Under the pieces are notes generated by a model. That model had not been told where the DNA came from and did not search any database. It saw nothing but the letters and a program-made list of their open reading frames with translations. A stretch of 64,000 bases of DNA from Bacillus zhangzhouensis (GTDB lineage Bacteria > Bacillota > Bacilli > Bacillales > Bacillaceae): NCBI RefSeq assembly GCF_000715205.1, contig NZ_JOTP01000003.1:186001-250000 (forward strand), read 5' to 3'. Each line of letters starts with the position of its first letter. Within the stretch, counting starts at the first letter, position 1. The position numbers and the translations under genes are program-made. Positions 37,880 through 46,859 of this stretch are shown here, piece by piece.

Positions 37880-38230
37880 TTTTCTATATGTAGAAAAAGA
37901 CTTTTGAATAGTATGAGAGCGCATTATATTAAATTTTATTTAAAAAATAAGGGTAAAAAGACATGTTTTTCGGTTTTGGTTGTTCTATTTACCTTTTATT
38001 TATAAGTTTTGAAATATAAATGTAATACCATTGCGTCGATTCATGACGTATAATTGGAGTTGTTGAAATTTTGATGATCAATTTTTTCATCTTTTTGGAT
38101 GAAAAGGACATAAATTGCTTGTACGTATCGAAGGGTATGTGCGTGACCATACATAACGTTTTTTGACGATAAGTGTCAAAACATCATGATAAGCTGTTAT
38201 TCAGCGAATAAGAAAAGATTAGGTGATTAC
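37880..38230 (+). other. 351-base AT-rich leader upstream of ftsE
   Basis: No gene seen. A possible promoter is TTGAAT with 17 bases to TATTAA near its left end; a TATAAT lies at about 38050 without a good -35. It holds two inverted repeats: TTTTCATC...GATGAAAA near 38087-38106, and TTTTGAC / GTCAAAA at 38161-38181, 50 bases before the ftsE start. Neither has a T-run, so they are not terminators. Confidence 0.5.
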
Positions 38231-38917
38231 ATGATTGAAATGAAGGAAGTCTACAAGATCTATCCTAATGGCGTAAAGGCGATCAATGGAATCAATGTCT
38301 CTATCCATCCAGGAGAGTTTGTGTATGTTGTTGGTCCCAGTGGTGCTGGTAAATCCACTTTTATCAAAATGATGTATCGTGAAGAGAAGCCAACCAAAGG
38401 GAAAATTTTCATTAATAACAAAGATCTAGGCTCAATTAAGGAAAAAGAAATCCCTTATGTGAGAAGAGAAATCGGCGTGGTATTCCAAGATTTCAAACTG
38501 CTGCCGACCCTTACAGTGTTTGAGAACGTGGCATTTGCCCTTGAAGTTATTGGTGAACAGCCAAGTATCATTAAGAAAAAAGTGCTTGATGTACTCGATT
38601 TGGTACAGTTGAAACACAAAGCGCGTCAATTTCCTGACCAGCTTTCTGGCGGTGAACAGCAGCGTGTATCTATCGCTAGATCGATCGTCAATAGTCCTGA
38701 GGTGGTCATTGCAGATGAGCCTACAGGAAACCTAGATCCAGATACATCAATGGAAATCATGAAGACACTGGAAGAGATTAATAACCGCGGAACAACAGTT
38801 GTCATGGCGACACACAACAAAGAGATTGTAAACAGCATGAAGAAACGCGTCATCGCAATCGAAGATGGTATGATTGTGCGTGACGAAGCAAGAGGGGAGT
38901 ACGGAATTTATGATTAA
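38231..38917 (+). CDS. ftsE: FtsE, ABC ATPase of the FtsEX complex
   Basis: 228 residues. Walker A GPSGAGKST, Q-loop, signature LSGGEQQR, Walker B VVIADEPTGNLDP. With FtsX it transmits ATP hydrolysis across the membrane to control a cell-wall hydrolase. Start ATG 38231 has TAGGTGA upstream. Overlaps ftsX by eight bases. Confidence 0.97.
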   Translation: MIEMKEVYKIYPNGVKAINGINVSIHPGEFVYVVGPSGAGKSTFIKMMYREEKPTKGKIFINNKDLGSIKEKEIPYVRREIGVVFQDFKLLPTLTVFENVAFALEVIGEQPSIIKKKVLDVLDLVQLKHKARQFPDQLSGGEQQRVSIARSIVNSPEVVIADEPTGNLDPDTSMEIMKTLEEINNRGTTVVMATHNKEIVNSMKKRVIAIEDGMIVRDEARGEYGIYD

Positions 38918-39800
38918 AACTCTCTCGCGGCATTTACGTGAGAGCTTCCGTTCACTTGGAAGAAACACGTGGATGACATTTGCATCAATTAGTGCGGTCA
39001 CTGTCACACTGATTTTAGTTGGGGTTTTTCTTGTCATTATGCTCAACTTGAATAACATGGCATCGAACGCTGAAAAAGAAGTAGAAGTAAAAGTACTAAT
39101 CGATTTAACAGCGAATCAAAAGCAGCAGGATGAATTAAAAGCAGAAATTGAAAAGATTCCTGAAATCAGTGATGTGAAATACTCATCTAAGGATGACGAA
39201 CTAAAAGCATTGATTAAAAGCTTTGGTGAAAATGGACAATCTATGGGACTTGTTGATCAAGAGAACCCATTAAACGATGCATTTATTGTGAAAACAACGG
39301 ATCCTCACGATACACCAAAAGTAGCGAAAAAATTAGAAAACCTAAAGGGTACGTATAAAGTAACCTATGGAAAAGAAGAAGTCAGCCGACTCTTTAATGT
39401 GGTCGGAGTGGCACGTAATGTCGGCATTGCGCTCATTATTGGGCTTTTATTTACAGCGATGTTCTTGATCTCCAATACGATCAAAATTACGATTTTTGCT
39501 AGACGGAAAGAAATTGAGATTATGAAGCTAGTAGGTGCAACGAACTGGTTTATCCGCTGGCCGTTCTTCATTGAAGGATTACTGCTGGGTGTATTTGGTT
39601 CTATTATACCAATCGCTCTATTGCTTAGCACGTATCAATATGTTGTGGGCTGGGTGGCGCCGAGAGTACAAGGCTCATTTATTGCAATGCTTCCATATAA
39701 CCCGTTTGTCTATCAAGTATCACTGGTCCTTCTATTGATCGGTGCAATCATTGGTGTATGGGGAAGCTTAACGTCCATCCGTAAATTCTTAAAAGTATAA
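38910..39800 (+). CDS. ftsX: FtsX, membrane subunit of FtsEX
   Basis: 296 residues. Membrane helix at about 22-46, a large extracytoplasmic loop (50-165) that binds the hydrolase, then three further helices and the FtsX core (TIKITIFARRKEIEIMKLVGATN). The ATG lies within the end of ftsE, the usual coupling. Confidence 0.96.
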   Translation: MIKTLSRHLRESFRSLGRNTWMTFASISAVTVTLILVGVFLVIMLNLNNMASNAEKEVEVKVLIDLTANQKQQDELKAEIEKIPEISDVKYSSKDDELKALIKSFGENGQSMGLVDQENPLNDAFIVKTTDPHDTPKVAKKLENLKGTYKVTYGKEEVSRLFNVVGVARNVGIALIIGLLFTAMFLISNTIKITIFARRKEIEIMKLVGATNWFIRWPFFIEGLLLGVFGSIIPIALLLSTYQYVVGWVAPRVQGSFIAMLPYNPFVYQVSLVLLLIGAIIGVWGSLTSIRKFLKV

Positions 39801-39846
39801 ATATATTTTATTTGATGGCAGCACTCGAGGATTCTATAGAAGGTGT

Positions 39847-39872
39847 GACCGGTTGATCCGATTCATCCGGTC
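39847..39872 (+). other. Hairpin between ftsX and the M23 hydrolase gene
   Basis: Inverted repeat GACCGG / CCGGTC with inner TGA / TCA pairs and no T-run. It could tune mRNA stability or expression downstream of ftsX. Confidence 0.55.
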
Positions 39873-39914
39873 GACTCTTCGTGTCGATAGTTGTCATGGG
39901 AGGGGAATGTCGTT

Positions 39915-41180
39915 TTGAAAAGAAAGCTGATGATGGCTGGAATGGCAGCGTTTATTGGAACAACGTGGCTATACATTCCAGGAAACGAGAATCGTGCATT
40001 CGCATACGAAGACCTAGATCAAAAACGTCAACAAATCGAAGAGAAAACATCGAAAACTGAATCAACTTTGAAGAAAAAGAAATCTGAGTTGGCAAAGCTT
40101 GAAAAGAAAGAAACAAAGCTAAAACAAGAGATTGAAAAGATTGACCAAAAGGTAAGTGCTGCAACTGAAAAGGTTGCTGAAAAAGAAAAAGAAGTCAAAC
40201 AAACGAAACAAGAGATCAAGAAACTGAAAAAAGACATTCAAGTCATCAACGAGCGAATTGAAAAAAGAAAAGCGATTTTCAAAGACCGAATTCGTTCTAT
40301 GCAAAAAAGCGGCGGTACAATCAACTATTTAGATGTGCTGCTAGGTGCTCGCAGCTTTAGTGATTTTGTCAGTCGTGTTGGAGCTGTCACAACCATTGTC
40401 GAAGCAGATAAAGACATGATTACAGAACATGAAAATGATTTAGAGCTGGTGGAGCAAAAAGAAGCAGAGCTAAATAATCAGCTAAGTGGACTTGAAACAT
40501 CTCTGAAAGAGCTAGAAACACTGAAAAAGGATTTATCTAAGAAGCATAAAGAAAAAGAAAACATCTTAGGTGATGTCACAGATAAAAAGAATCATGCACA
40601 TGATGAACTAGGCAAGCTTGAGAATGAACAAGAAATCCTAGCGAATCAAAAAGCTGCTGTGAAGTCTGAGGAAGCACGCCGTCAAAAGGAAGAAGCAAAG
40701 AAAGCTGAACAAGCAGCTGCTGAAAAAAATGCACCTGCATCTCCTAGCAGCGGTTCAGATCAAGTATCTGATACACCAGCAAGCAGCTCAGGCTTTATTA
40801 AACCAGCTGCAGGTCGATTCTCATCAGGCTTTGGCGGACGTTCTGGCGGACAGCATTACGGATTAGATATTGCAGCAAAAGGCACAGTATCTGTCGTGGC
40901 AGCAGCATCTGGAACTGTTACGAACTCGAGCTACTCAACGAGCTATGGGAATGTCGTGTTCATTACGCACAACATCAATGGACAGACCTATCAAACGGTA
41001 TATGCCCACCTTTCTACAAGAAGTGTGTCGACAGGGCAGAGAGTTGAGCAAGGACAGTTCCTTGGATATATGGGGAACACAGGTCAATCGCATGGCCAGC
41101 ACCTTCACTTTGAAATTCATAAAGGATTATGGAATGGTGCAAAATCAAATGCAGTCAATCCAGCGCAATATATCCGCTAA
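39915..41180 (+). CDS. Coiled-coil M23 peptidase, probable FtsEX-controlled wall hydrolase
   Basis: 421 residues: signal peptide (1-28), long Lys/Glu-rich coiled coil (30-255) like that of EnvC, PcsB and CwlO, a low-complexity Ala/Pro/Ser linker, then an M23 (LytM) domain at 295-421. Zinc ligands are intact: HYGLDIA (H, D) and GQHLHFEIH. So it may cut peptidoglycan itself, unlike E. coli EnvC whose LytM domain is degenerate. TTG 39915 has GGGAGGGG 8 bases upstream. Position directly after ftsX implies it is the FtsX partner. B. subtilis has ctpB next and uses CwlO. Confidence 0.9.
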   Translation: MKRKLMMAGMAAFIGTTWLYIPGNENRAFAYEDLDQKRQQIEEKTSKTESTLKKKKSELAKLEKKETKLKQEIEKIDQKVSAATEKVAEKEKEVKQTKQEIKKLKKDIQVINERIEKRKAIFKDRIRSMQKSGGTINYLDVLLGARSFSDFVSRVGAVTTIVEADKDMITEHENDLELVEQKEAELNNQLSGLETSLKELETLKKDLSKKHKEKENILGDVTDKKNHAHDELGKLENEQEILANQKAAVKSEEARRQKEEAKKAEQAAAEKNAPASPSSGSDQVSDTPASSSGFIKPAAGRFSSGFGGRSGGQHYGLDIAAKGTVSVVAAASGTVTNSSYSTSYGNVVFITHNINGQTYQTVYAHLSTRSVSTGQRVEQGQFLGYMGNTGQSHGQHLHFEIHKGLWNGAKSNAVNPAQYIR

Positions 41181-41181
41181 C

Positions 41182-41214
41182 AAAAAGCCGATAACAGATG
41201 TTATCGGCTTTTTT
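41182..41214. terminator. Bidirectional terminator after the M23 gene
   Basis: AAAAAGCCGATAACA / TGTTATCGGCTTTTT, two-base loop, T-runs on both strands; shared with the convergent permease gene. Confidence 0.92.
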
Positions 41215-41227
41215 GAGCTGTATTGAC

Positions 41228-41968
41228 TTAAAATAATAAAAGTAATCCAGCAATAATCGGTGTTAAAAGCACAGCGGATTTCAATAAGAGCTTCGGTGCA
41301 AGGCGTGTAAATTTCGCACCAATAAATGCGCCTAATACCGTTCCAATTAAGATTTGAATCAGCAAAATAAAATCAACATAGCCTTCTGAAATATAACCAA
41401 TTCCACCGCCAATGGAGATCGGGATAATGACAAGCATGGTCGTGCCAACAGCCTGTCTAATAGACAGCTTCAGCAAAATCAAAAGTCCCACTTGAATAAA
41501 TGGTGCAGACCCAATACCGAACATGCCTGACAGCATACCTGATACAAGTCCTAAAATAATGCCCCTTGTCAGCAGCTGACGTGAAGAAAGCGGCTGCTGC
41601 TCTGCTTCTTCATTGAGGACAAATAGTTTGATCATCATAAAAACAGCAGATAAAAAGAGCATACCGGCTGTTAAATAGTGCAAGCTTTCCTCTGGAATAA
41701 AAGGAGCAACCTTTGCTCCCGCAAAAGAGGCAATACAAGCTAAAGCACCGACAATCAAACCAGATTTGAGCTGAATATTTCCTTCCCGGTAGTGACTGTA
41801 TGCACCTGATAATGTCGTAAATGCCATAGCGGCTAAAGACGTACCTAGTGCTGTATGAATTGGTACATCAAATATTAACGTAAGCAACGCGATGACAAAA
41901 CCAGCCCCGCCAGCTCCTACAAATCCTAATAAAATCCCTAAAAAAAGCATAGTTAATATAATATACAT
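41228..41968 (-). CDS. TSUP-family (TauE/SafE) permease
   Basis: 246 residues, about eight membrane helices. The GFVGAGGAGFVI and SGMLSGMFGIGSAPFIQ repeats are the TSUP (DUF81) signature. Members move sulfur-containing or organic anions; substrate not known here. RBS GAAGGAG before ATG 41968. Convergent with the M23 gene and divergent from ctpB. Confidence 0.9.
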   Translation of the reverse strand: MYIILTMLFLGILLGFVGAGGAGFVIALLTLIFDVPIHTALGTSLAAMAFTTLSGAYSHYREGNIQLKSGLIVGALACIASFAGAKVAPFIPEESLHYLTAGMLFLSAVFMMIKLFVLNEEAEQQPLSSRQLLTRGIILGLVSGMLSGMFGIGSAPFIQVGLLILLKLSIRQAVGTTMLVIIPISIGGGIGYISEGYVDFILLIQILIGTVLGAFIGAKFTRLAPKLLLKSAVLLTPIIAGLLLLF

Positions 41969-42121
41969 TGCAAAGACTCCTTCTCGATCATAACAGAATA
42001 AAAATTACACCTAATGAAATGATTAGTCAAGCCTTCAAGGGAGAATGTCCTTACATGAAATCCCTTCTTCTGGCATATAATAACTCAGGTCATCAGGAAG
42101 AGTTGAAGAAGGAGGCCAAAT

Positions 42122-43570
42122 ATGAAAAAACAAATCGCATCTATTATGGCAAGTATCGTTCTATTAATGAGTGCAGGGGTGATAACGCATAAAGAGAGGA
42201 CTCATGCGGAGTCACCGAAAGCAGCTGCTGCAATGGCTGGACAAGCTCAATCAAGTGATCGGGCGAAAGAAAATGGAATGGAGAAAATCGAAAAAGCCTA
42301 TGACCTCATTTCGAATGAATATGTAGAGGAAGTGGATCGCCAAAAGCTGCTTGAAGGCGCCATTCAAGGAATGCTTTCAACTTTAAATGATCCGTATTCA
42401 GTTTACATGGACAAGCAAACTGCAAAACAATTTTCTGATTCGCTTGATTCCTCCTTTGAGGGAATTGGGGCAGAAGTGGGGGTGGATGAAGGAAAGATCA
42501 TTATCGTCTCTGCCTTTAAAAAATCCCCTGCGGCCAAAGCAGGTCTTAAGCCGAAAGATGAAATCATCAGCATTGATGGTGAGCTGATGAAAGAAAAAAG
42601 CTTAAACGATGCTGTACTGAAAATACGAGGAAAAAAAGGAACGTCTGTCGCCTTGAAAATCAGACGAAATGGAATTGAAAAAGATTTAACGTTCCATATC
42701 AAACGAGAAGAAATCCCGCTAGAAACAGTGACTTCCTCTATGAAAGAGGTGAATGGTCATAAAACAGGCTATATTGCCATCTCTAGCTTCTCTGAAGATA
42801 CTGCGAAGGATTTCACGTCAAGCCTGAATAAGCTCGAGAAAAAGGGCATAGAGGGTCTTGTATTGGATGTGAGAGGAAACCCTGGCGGCTATCTACAAAG
42901 TGTAGAAGATATTTTGAAGCATTTTATAACGAAGGATCAGCCATATATTCAAATCGCAGAACGGAACGGCGACCGAAAACGCTATTTTTCAAAGCGGAAA
43001 GAACAGAAACCTTACCCGGTCAACGTCTTAATTGATAAAGGCAGTGCATCTGCTTCTGAGATACTTGCTGGTGCAATGAAAGAAGCCGGAAAGTATGAAG
43101 TGGTAGGGGATGTCTCCTTTGGGAAAGGAACTGTGCAGCAGGCGGTTCCAATGGGAGATGGAAGTAATATTAAATTAACGCTGTATAAATGGCTGACACC
43201 AAAAGGGAATTGGATTCACAAAAAAGGTGTCGTGCCCACTATTGCGATTCATCAGCCAGATTACTTTACTGCCGGCCCGCTTCAGCTAAAAGAACCGCTT
43301 CAGCTTGATATGAACAACGAAGAAGTCAGACAAGCGCAGACGCTGTTAAAAGGGTTGTCATTTGACCCTGGCAGAGTAGATGGATACTTTGATGAAGAAA
43401 CGAAAAAAGCCGTACTCGCCTTCCAAAGCACATATAATCTGGAAAAGTCAGGTGTCATTGATTTGAAGACAGCAAAAATGATGAACAAAATGGTAGATGA
43501 AGTAAAATCCTACGAAAAAAATGATCTCCAGCTGCAGACTGCACTAAAAGCACTATATCTTAAAAAATAA
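42122..43570 (+). CDS. ctpB: CtpB, PDZ serine protease (S41)
   Basis: 482 residues: signal/anchor (1-20), PDZ domain (about 95-180), S41 peptidase with catalytic Ser in GSASASEIL and Lys in FGKGTVQQ, and a C-terminal peptidoglycan-binding domain (RVDGYFDEETKKAVLAFQ). In B. subtilis CtpB cleaves SpoIVFA to trigger sigma-K activation across the forespore membrane. RBS GAAGGAGG. Confidence 0.95.
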   Translation: MKKQIASIMASIVLLMSAGVITHKERTHAESPKAAAAMAGQAQSSDRAKENGMEKIEKAYDLISNEYVEEVDRQKLLEGAIQGMLSTLNDPYSVYMDKQTAKQFSDSLDSSFEGIGAEVGVDEGKIIIVSAFKKSPAAKAGLKPKDEIISIDGELMKEKSLNDAVLKIRGKKGTSVALKIRRNGIEKDLTFHIKREEIPLETVTSSMKEVNGHKTGYIAISSFSEDTAKDFTSSLNKLEKKGIEGLVLDVRGNPGGYLQSVEDILKHFITKDQPYIQIAERNGDRKRYFSKRKEQKPYPVNVLIDKGSASASEILAGAMKEAGKYEVVGDVSFGKGTVQQAVPMGDGSNIKLTLYKWLTPKGNWIHKKGVVPTIAIHQPDYFTAGPLQLKEPLQLDMNNEEVRQAQTLLKGLSFDPGRVDGYFDEETKKAVLAFQSTYNLEKSGVIDLKTAKMMNKMVDEVKSYEKNDLQLQTALKALYLKK

Positions 43571-43598
43571 AGAGGCGAAGAAAAGCCTCTTTTTTTTG
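43569..43598 (+). terminator. Terminator after ctpB
   Basis: AAAGAGGC / GCCTCTTT, eight-base loop, T-run of nine. Confidence 0.9.
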
Positions 43599-43683
43599 GT
43601 TCATTAGTGTCACGAACATGTAAAAATTTATTCTTAAAAATATATTATATCGAGAAATATATTCATTTATTTTACAAAAAACA

Positions 43684-43710
43684 TAACATTCCATCGATTT
43701 TACCCGATAA
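43684..43710 (+). promoter_or_regulatory. Candidate sigma-D promoter of swrA
   Basis: TAAC (43684-43687), exactly 15 bases, CCCGATAA (43703-43710); one mismatch in each element. A second, poorer candidate is GCGGATAT at 43837-43844. The rest of the 316-base gap (43599-43914) is AT-rich with no gene. B. subtilis swrA also has a sigma-D promoter. Confidence 0.6.
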
Positions 43711-43914
43711 CATATTTATATAAGAGACTTTCTGTTGATTTAAACATGTCATGAAAATGAAACTTTTGAAAGTTGTATGTTACATAAATAATTCTTACAA
43801 TAAAAAGAAGCACTCATTTTAAATATTTTATTTTTTGCGGATATTCAGCTTGAGCATTGAGCTGTACCGAGGTTTGCGCTTTTCTTAAAAGAACTAGTAA
43901 ATGGGGGTACACAA

Positions 43915-44268
43915 TTGAAAAGGGCAAGTATTGTGAGAGAGAAAAAATATTACGAGTTGGTAGAGGAGCTTAAGGGTCGTTCGAAAGATGTGACGTTTTC
44001 CGCTACAAAGGCATTAAGTCTGCTCATGCTGTTAAGCAGATACTTGGTCAATTACACAACGGTAGAATCAGTCGACGAAATCGATGAAGACTGTGCTGAG
44101 ATATACTTCAATTATTTAATGGATAATCATAAGAGACTTGGTATAAACTTAACCGACATCAAGAGGTCGATGCAGCTTCTCGGCGGCATACTAGATGTAG
44201 ATGTGAATCACTATTTAAAAGATTTTTCACTGTCGAATGTCACACTTTGGATGAATCAGGAGAAATAA
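43915..44268 (+). CDS. swrA: SwrA, swarming motility activator
   Basis: 117 residues, the same length as functional B. subtilis SwrA and highly similar through KRASIVREKKYYELVEEL and LGINLTDIKRSMQ. With DegU-P it raises fla/che transcription and so flagellar number. Starts with TTG behind GGGGG. The A-tract that phase-varies in B. subtilis is here only six A long (43942-43947) because the preceding Glu codon is GAG. Confidence 0.96.
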   Translation: MKRASIVREKKYYELVEELKGRSKDVTFSATKALSLLMLLSRYLVNYTTVESVDEIDEDCAEIYFNYLMDNHKRLGINLTDIKRSMQLLGGILDVDVNHYLKDFSLSNVTLWMNQEK

Positions 44269-44336
44269 ACCTGATGTCAAGCATCGATTTATTTGATAGA
44301 ATAAGAGAAAATGCTTGACTTGGGCGGTGAACGATA

Positions 44337-45524
44337 ATGAGCTCGGAGTGGATGGGAGCCGGATTAAAAGCGGTCGGTCTGTTTTTAATCCATCCTCTTT
44401 TTTATTTCATGATATTAATCAGTCTATTGTATGGCTACATCCGCGTAAAGCGGGAGAGAAAAGCGTTTCAAACAAGAATAGAAGATGTTTACGATGAACT
44501 TAAATTTACATATTCAAAGGGATGGATTCTAGGAGTTTGCCTATCCGTCATTTCAGTAGGCTTAGGGATTGCCCTCCCGCCTGGATTCATCGTGCTGATT
44601 GCAGCAATGACCATCGTATTCTCTTTATTCTTTAAGGCGAGTGCGCTTTCGTCTGCATACACACTCGGTTTCAGTTTTATTGCGGCACTTGGACTGATGT
44701 ATTTCCAAGTGAGCCATTCTTGGCTGCCGCAGCTCTCAATGATGAATGCATCAGCCGTTGTCATTTTGCTAGGGCTCCTATTAATGACCGAGGGAATTCT
44801 AGCATATCGAACGGCGCATTTACGTACATCGCCTGCAATGGTGATGAGTGCGAGAGGACTTTTGATTGGTCAGCAGCGGGCAAACCGTCTGTGGCTTTTA
44901 CCGCTTGTTTTGCTGATGCCGGCAGGTGAATTGACTTCTTCTCTACCATGGTGGCCAGTGCTTCAAGTGCATGATCAAAGCTTTTCATTTATTTTGATTC
45001 CCTATATCATCGGCTTCGGTCAGCGGATTCAAGGATCACTACCAATTGTCAGTATTCAAATTACGGCACGACGTATTCTCATGCTCGGACTCGCTGTTGC
45101 CTTACTAGGTGCTGCAAGTATTTGGTTTAAGCCTATAGTCTGGGGAGCTGTATTGATAGCGATTGTAGGAAGAGCCTTTCTCTCATGGAAGCAGAGGGTC
45201 AATGATAATGCTGCCCCGTTCTATTTCTCTAAGCGTAATCAAGGGCTGATGGTGCTAGGAATCATTCCGAATACACCAGCGGCTGATTTAAAGCTTGAGA
45301 TCGGAGAAGTCATTACAAAGGTAAATGGAATTGAAGTCAAAACGGTTTCAGAATTTTACGAAGCTCTTCAAACGAACCGTGCTCTGGCAAAGCTTGAGAT
45401 CATTGGCTTAAATGGTCAGACAAGGTTTGAGAAACGCGCTTCTTACGAAGGAGAGCATCATCAGCTTGGCATCCTGTTTGTGAAGGATGATCCACAGCAA
45501 GAACCAACAGCGATTTCATCTTAA
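44337..45524 (+). CDS. minJ: MinJ, division-site topological protein
   Basis: 395 residues. About seven to eight membrane helices in the first 300 residues, then a C-terminal PDZ domain (GLMVLGIIPNTPAADLKLEIGEVITKVNGIEV). Links DivIVA to MinCD at poles and septa. In B. subtilis minJ is also next to swrA. Convergent with the HxlR gene. Confidence 0.94.
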   Translation: MSSEWMGAGLKAVGLFLIHPLFYFMILISLLYGYIRVKRERKAFQTRIEDVYDELKFTYSKGWILGVCLSVISVGLGIALPPGFIVLIAAMTIVFSLFFKASALSSAYTLGFSFIAALGLMYFQVSHSWLPQLSMMNASAVVILLGLLLMTEGILAYRTAHLRTSPAMVMSARGLLIGQQRANRLWLLPLVLLMPAGELTSSLPWWPVLQVHDQSFSFILIPYIIGFGQRIQGSLPIVSIQITARRILMLGLAVALLGAASIWFKPIVWGAVLIAIVGRAFLSWKQRVNDNAAPFYFSKRNQGLMVLGIIPNTPAADLKLEIGEVITKVNGIEVKTVSEFYEALQTNRALAKLEIIGLNGQTRFEKRASYEGEHHQLGILFVKDDPQQEPTAISS

Positions 45525-45557
45525 AAAAAGCTGCTAGAGATGGCAGCTTTTTTCTTT
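45524..45557. terminator. Bidirectional terminator between minJ and the HxlR gene
   Basis: AAAAGCTGC / GCAGCTTTT stem with flanking A- and T-runs; the convergent HxlR stop codon is in its loop. Confidence 0.9.
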
Positions 45558-45899
45558 TGGGCGTGTTTCTTTTCCATATGATTCGCCCCATTCACGCATG
45601 GCGAAGATGATGGGCTTTAATGTATCTCCAAGAGAAGTCAGGGAATATTCGACACGAGGGGGAATCTCCTCATAGACTTCTCTGTGAACAATACCGTCTT
45701 GTTCAAGCTCACGTAATTGCAGCGTGAGAACACGCTGAGAAATTCTTGGCAGAAGCCGGCGCAATTCGTTGTATCGTTTTGGACCGCAAGTCAAATGATA
45801 AAGGATGACTCCCTTCCATTTCCCTCCAATGACACTCGTTGTGACCGAAACAGGACAGCCATGATTGACAATGCTGACTGGATTGGATGGTTCACTCAT
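45534..45899 (-). CDS. HxlR-family redox-type regulator
   Basis: 121-residue winged-helix protein ([33 protein letters not shown]). A Cys-Pro near the N terminus (Cys15) sits where YodB-type thiol sensors keep their reactive cysteine; Cys38 and Cys119 are also present. Divergent from the nitroreductase gene with a 227-base gap, so it probably controls it in response to electrophiles or quinones. Target and signal are inference. Confidence 0.88.
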   Translation of the reverse strand: MSEPSNPVSIVNHGCPVSVTTSVIGGKWKGVILYHLTCGPKRYNELRRLLPRISQRVLTLQLRELEQDGIVHREVYEEIPPRVEYSLTSLGDTLKPIIFAMREWGESYGKETRPKEKSCHL

Positions 45900-46126
45900 C
45901 TCTACACTCCTTTCTAAGACGAAAATGGTGATAAACGAACATGATTGTACCTAACGAACAAAAATGTGCGTACTTGAATCGATGGAAGCTTTTCTTTTAC
46001 CATAGAGATATCACATCACATATTCGGGCTTTTGTTTTTTTATCATAACAATTTCTATATGAAAATGGAAAGAAATTGGATTGTGAAAACACACACCCTA
46101 TTTGTTCAATAGAAAGGATGAATAAA

Positions 46127-46801
46127 ATGCAAGACAAAGAGCAACTAAAAAAAGAAATCCTTGAGGCGTTTGAGTTCCGTCATGCGACAAAAGAGTTTGA
46201 TCCAACGAAAAAGATTTCAGAGGATGATTTTGCGTTTATTTTAGAAACAGGAAGACTTTCCCCAAGTTCTGTAGGATTTGAGCCTTGGAAGTTCCTCGTC
46301 GTTCAAAATGATGCTTTTAGAGAAAAATTAAAAGAGTATACATGGGGGGCGCAAAAGCAGCTTCCAACTGCTAGTCATTTTGTGATCATCTTGGCAAGAA
46401 CAGATGCCCGCTATGATTCAGCATATGCAGAATATATCAACAAGCAAATCAAAGGAATGACAGACGAGACGTTTGATATGGTAAAGGGACGCTACAAAGA
46501 ATTCCAAGAGAACGATCTCCATTTGCTAGAAAATGACCGTACATTATTTGATTGGGCTTCAAAACAAACGTATATTGCCCTTGGAAATATGATGACAGCT
46601 GCGGCACAAATCGGCATTGATTCATGCCCAATTGAAGGATTTAGCTACGATGAGATTCATCGTATTCTAGATGAAGAAGGGTTACTTGAGGATGGTCAGT
46701 ACGACGTTTCTGTGATGGCCGCCTTCGGTTATCGTGTCACTGAGCCAAAGCGTGGAAAAACGCGCCGTCCGATGGATGAAGTAGCTGTTTGGATTCGTTA
46801 A
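46127..46801 (+). CDS. NAD(P)H nitroreductase/quinone reductase (YfkO-like)
   Basis: 224 residues, FMN-dependent nitroreductase fold: FRHATKEFDP at the N terminus binds FMN, then SPSSVGFEPWKFLV and TYIALGNMMTAAAQIGIDSCPIEGF. Strongly resembles B. subtilis YfkO. Reduces nitro compounds or quinones. AAAGGATG precedes ATG 46127; ATG 46118 is another choice. Likely under the divergent HxlR regulator. Confidence 0.92.
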   Translation: MQDKEQLKKEILEAFEFRHATKEFDPTKKISEDDFAFILETGRLSPSSVGFEPWKFLVVQNDAFREKLKEYTWGAQKQLPTASHFVIILARTDARYDSAYAEYINKQIKGMTDETFDMVKGRYKEFQENDLHLLENDRTLFDWASKQTYIALGNMMTAAAQIGIDSCPIEGFSYDEIHRILDEEGLLEDGQYDVSVMAAFGYRVTEPKRGKTRRPMDEVAVWIR

Positions 46802-46824
46802 AAGAGGTTATCTGAAAAAGGATG

Positions 46825-46853
46825 TTGACAATTGCGTGGATAGTCAGTATATT
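46825..46853 (+). promoter_or_regulatory. Promoter of the T-box permease
   Basis: Perfect TTGACA (46825-46830), 17-base spacer, TATATT (46848-46853). Transcription should start near 46860, giving a leader of about 330 bases. Confidence 0.75.
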
Positions 46854-46859
46854 TAAAAA

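Noticed and set aside
38087-38106. TTTTCATC/GATGAAAA hairpin as a terminator
   Set aside because: No T-run after the stem on either strand; kept only as an inverted repeat.
41968-42192. 74-codon plus-strand frame between the TSUP gene and ctpB
   Set aside because: Overlaps the ctpB start in another frame; no good ribosome site.
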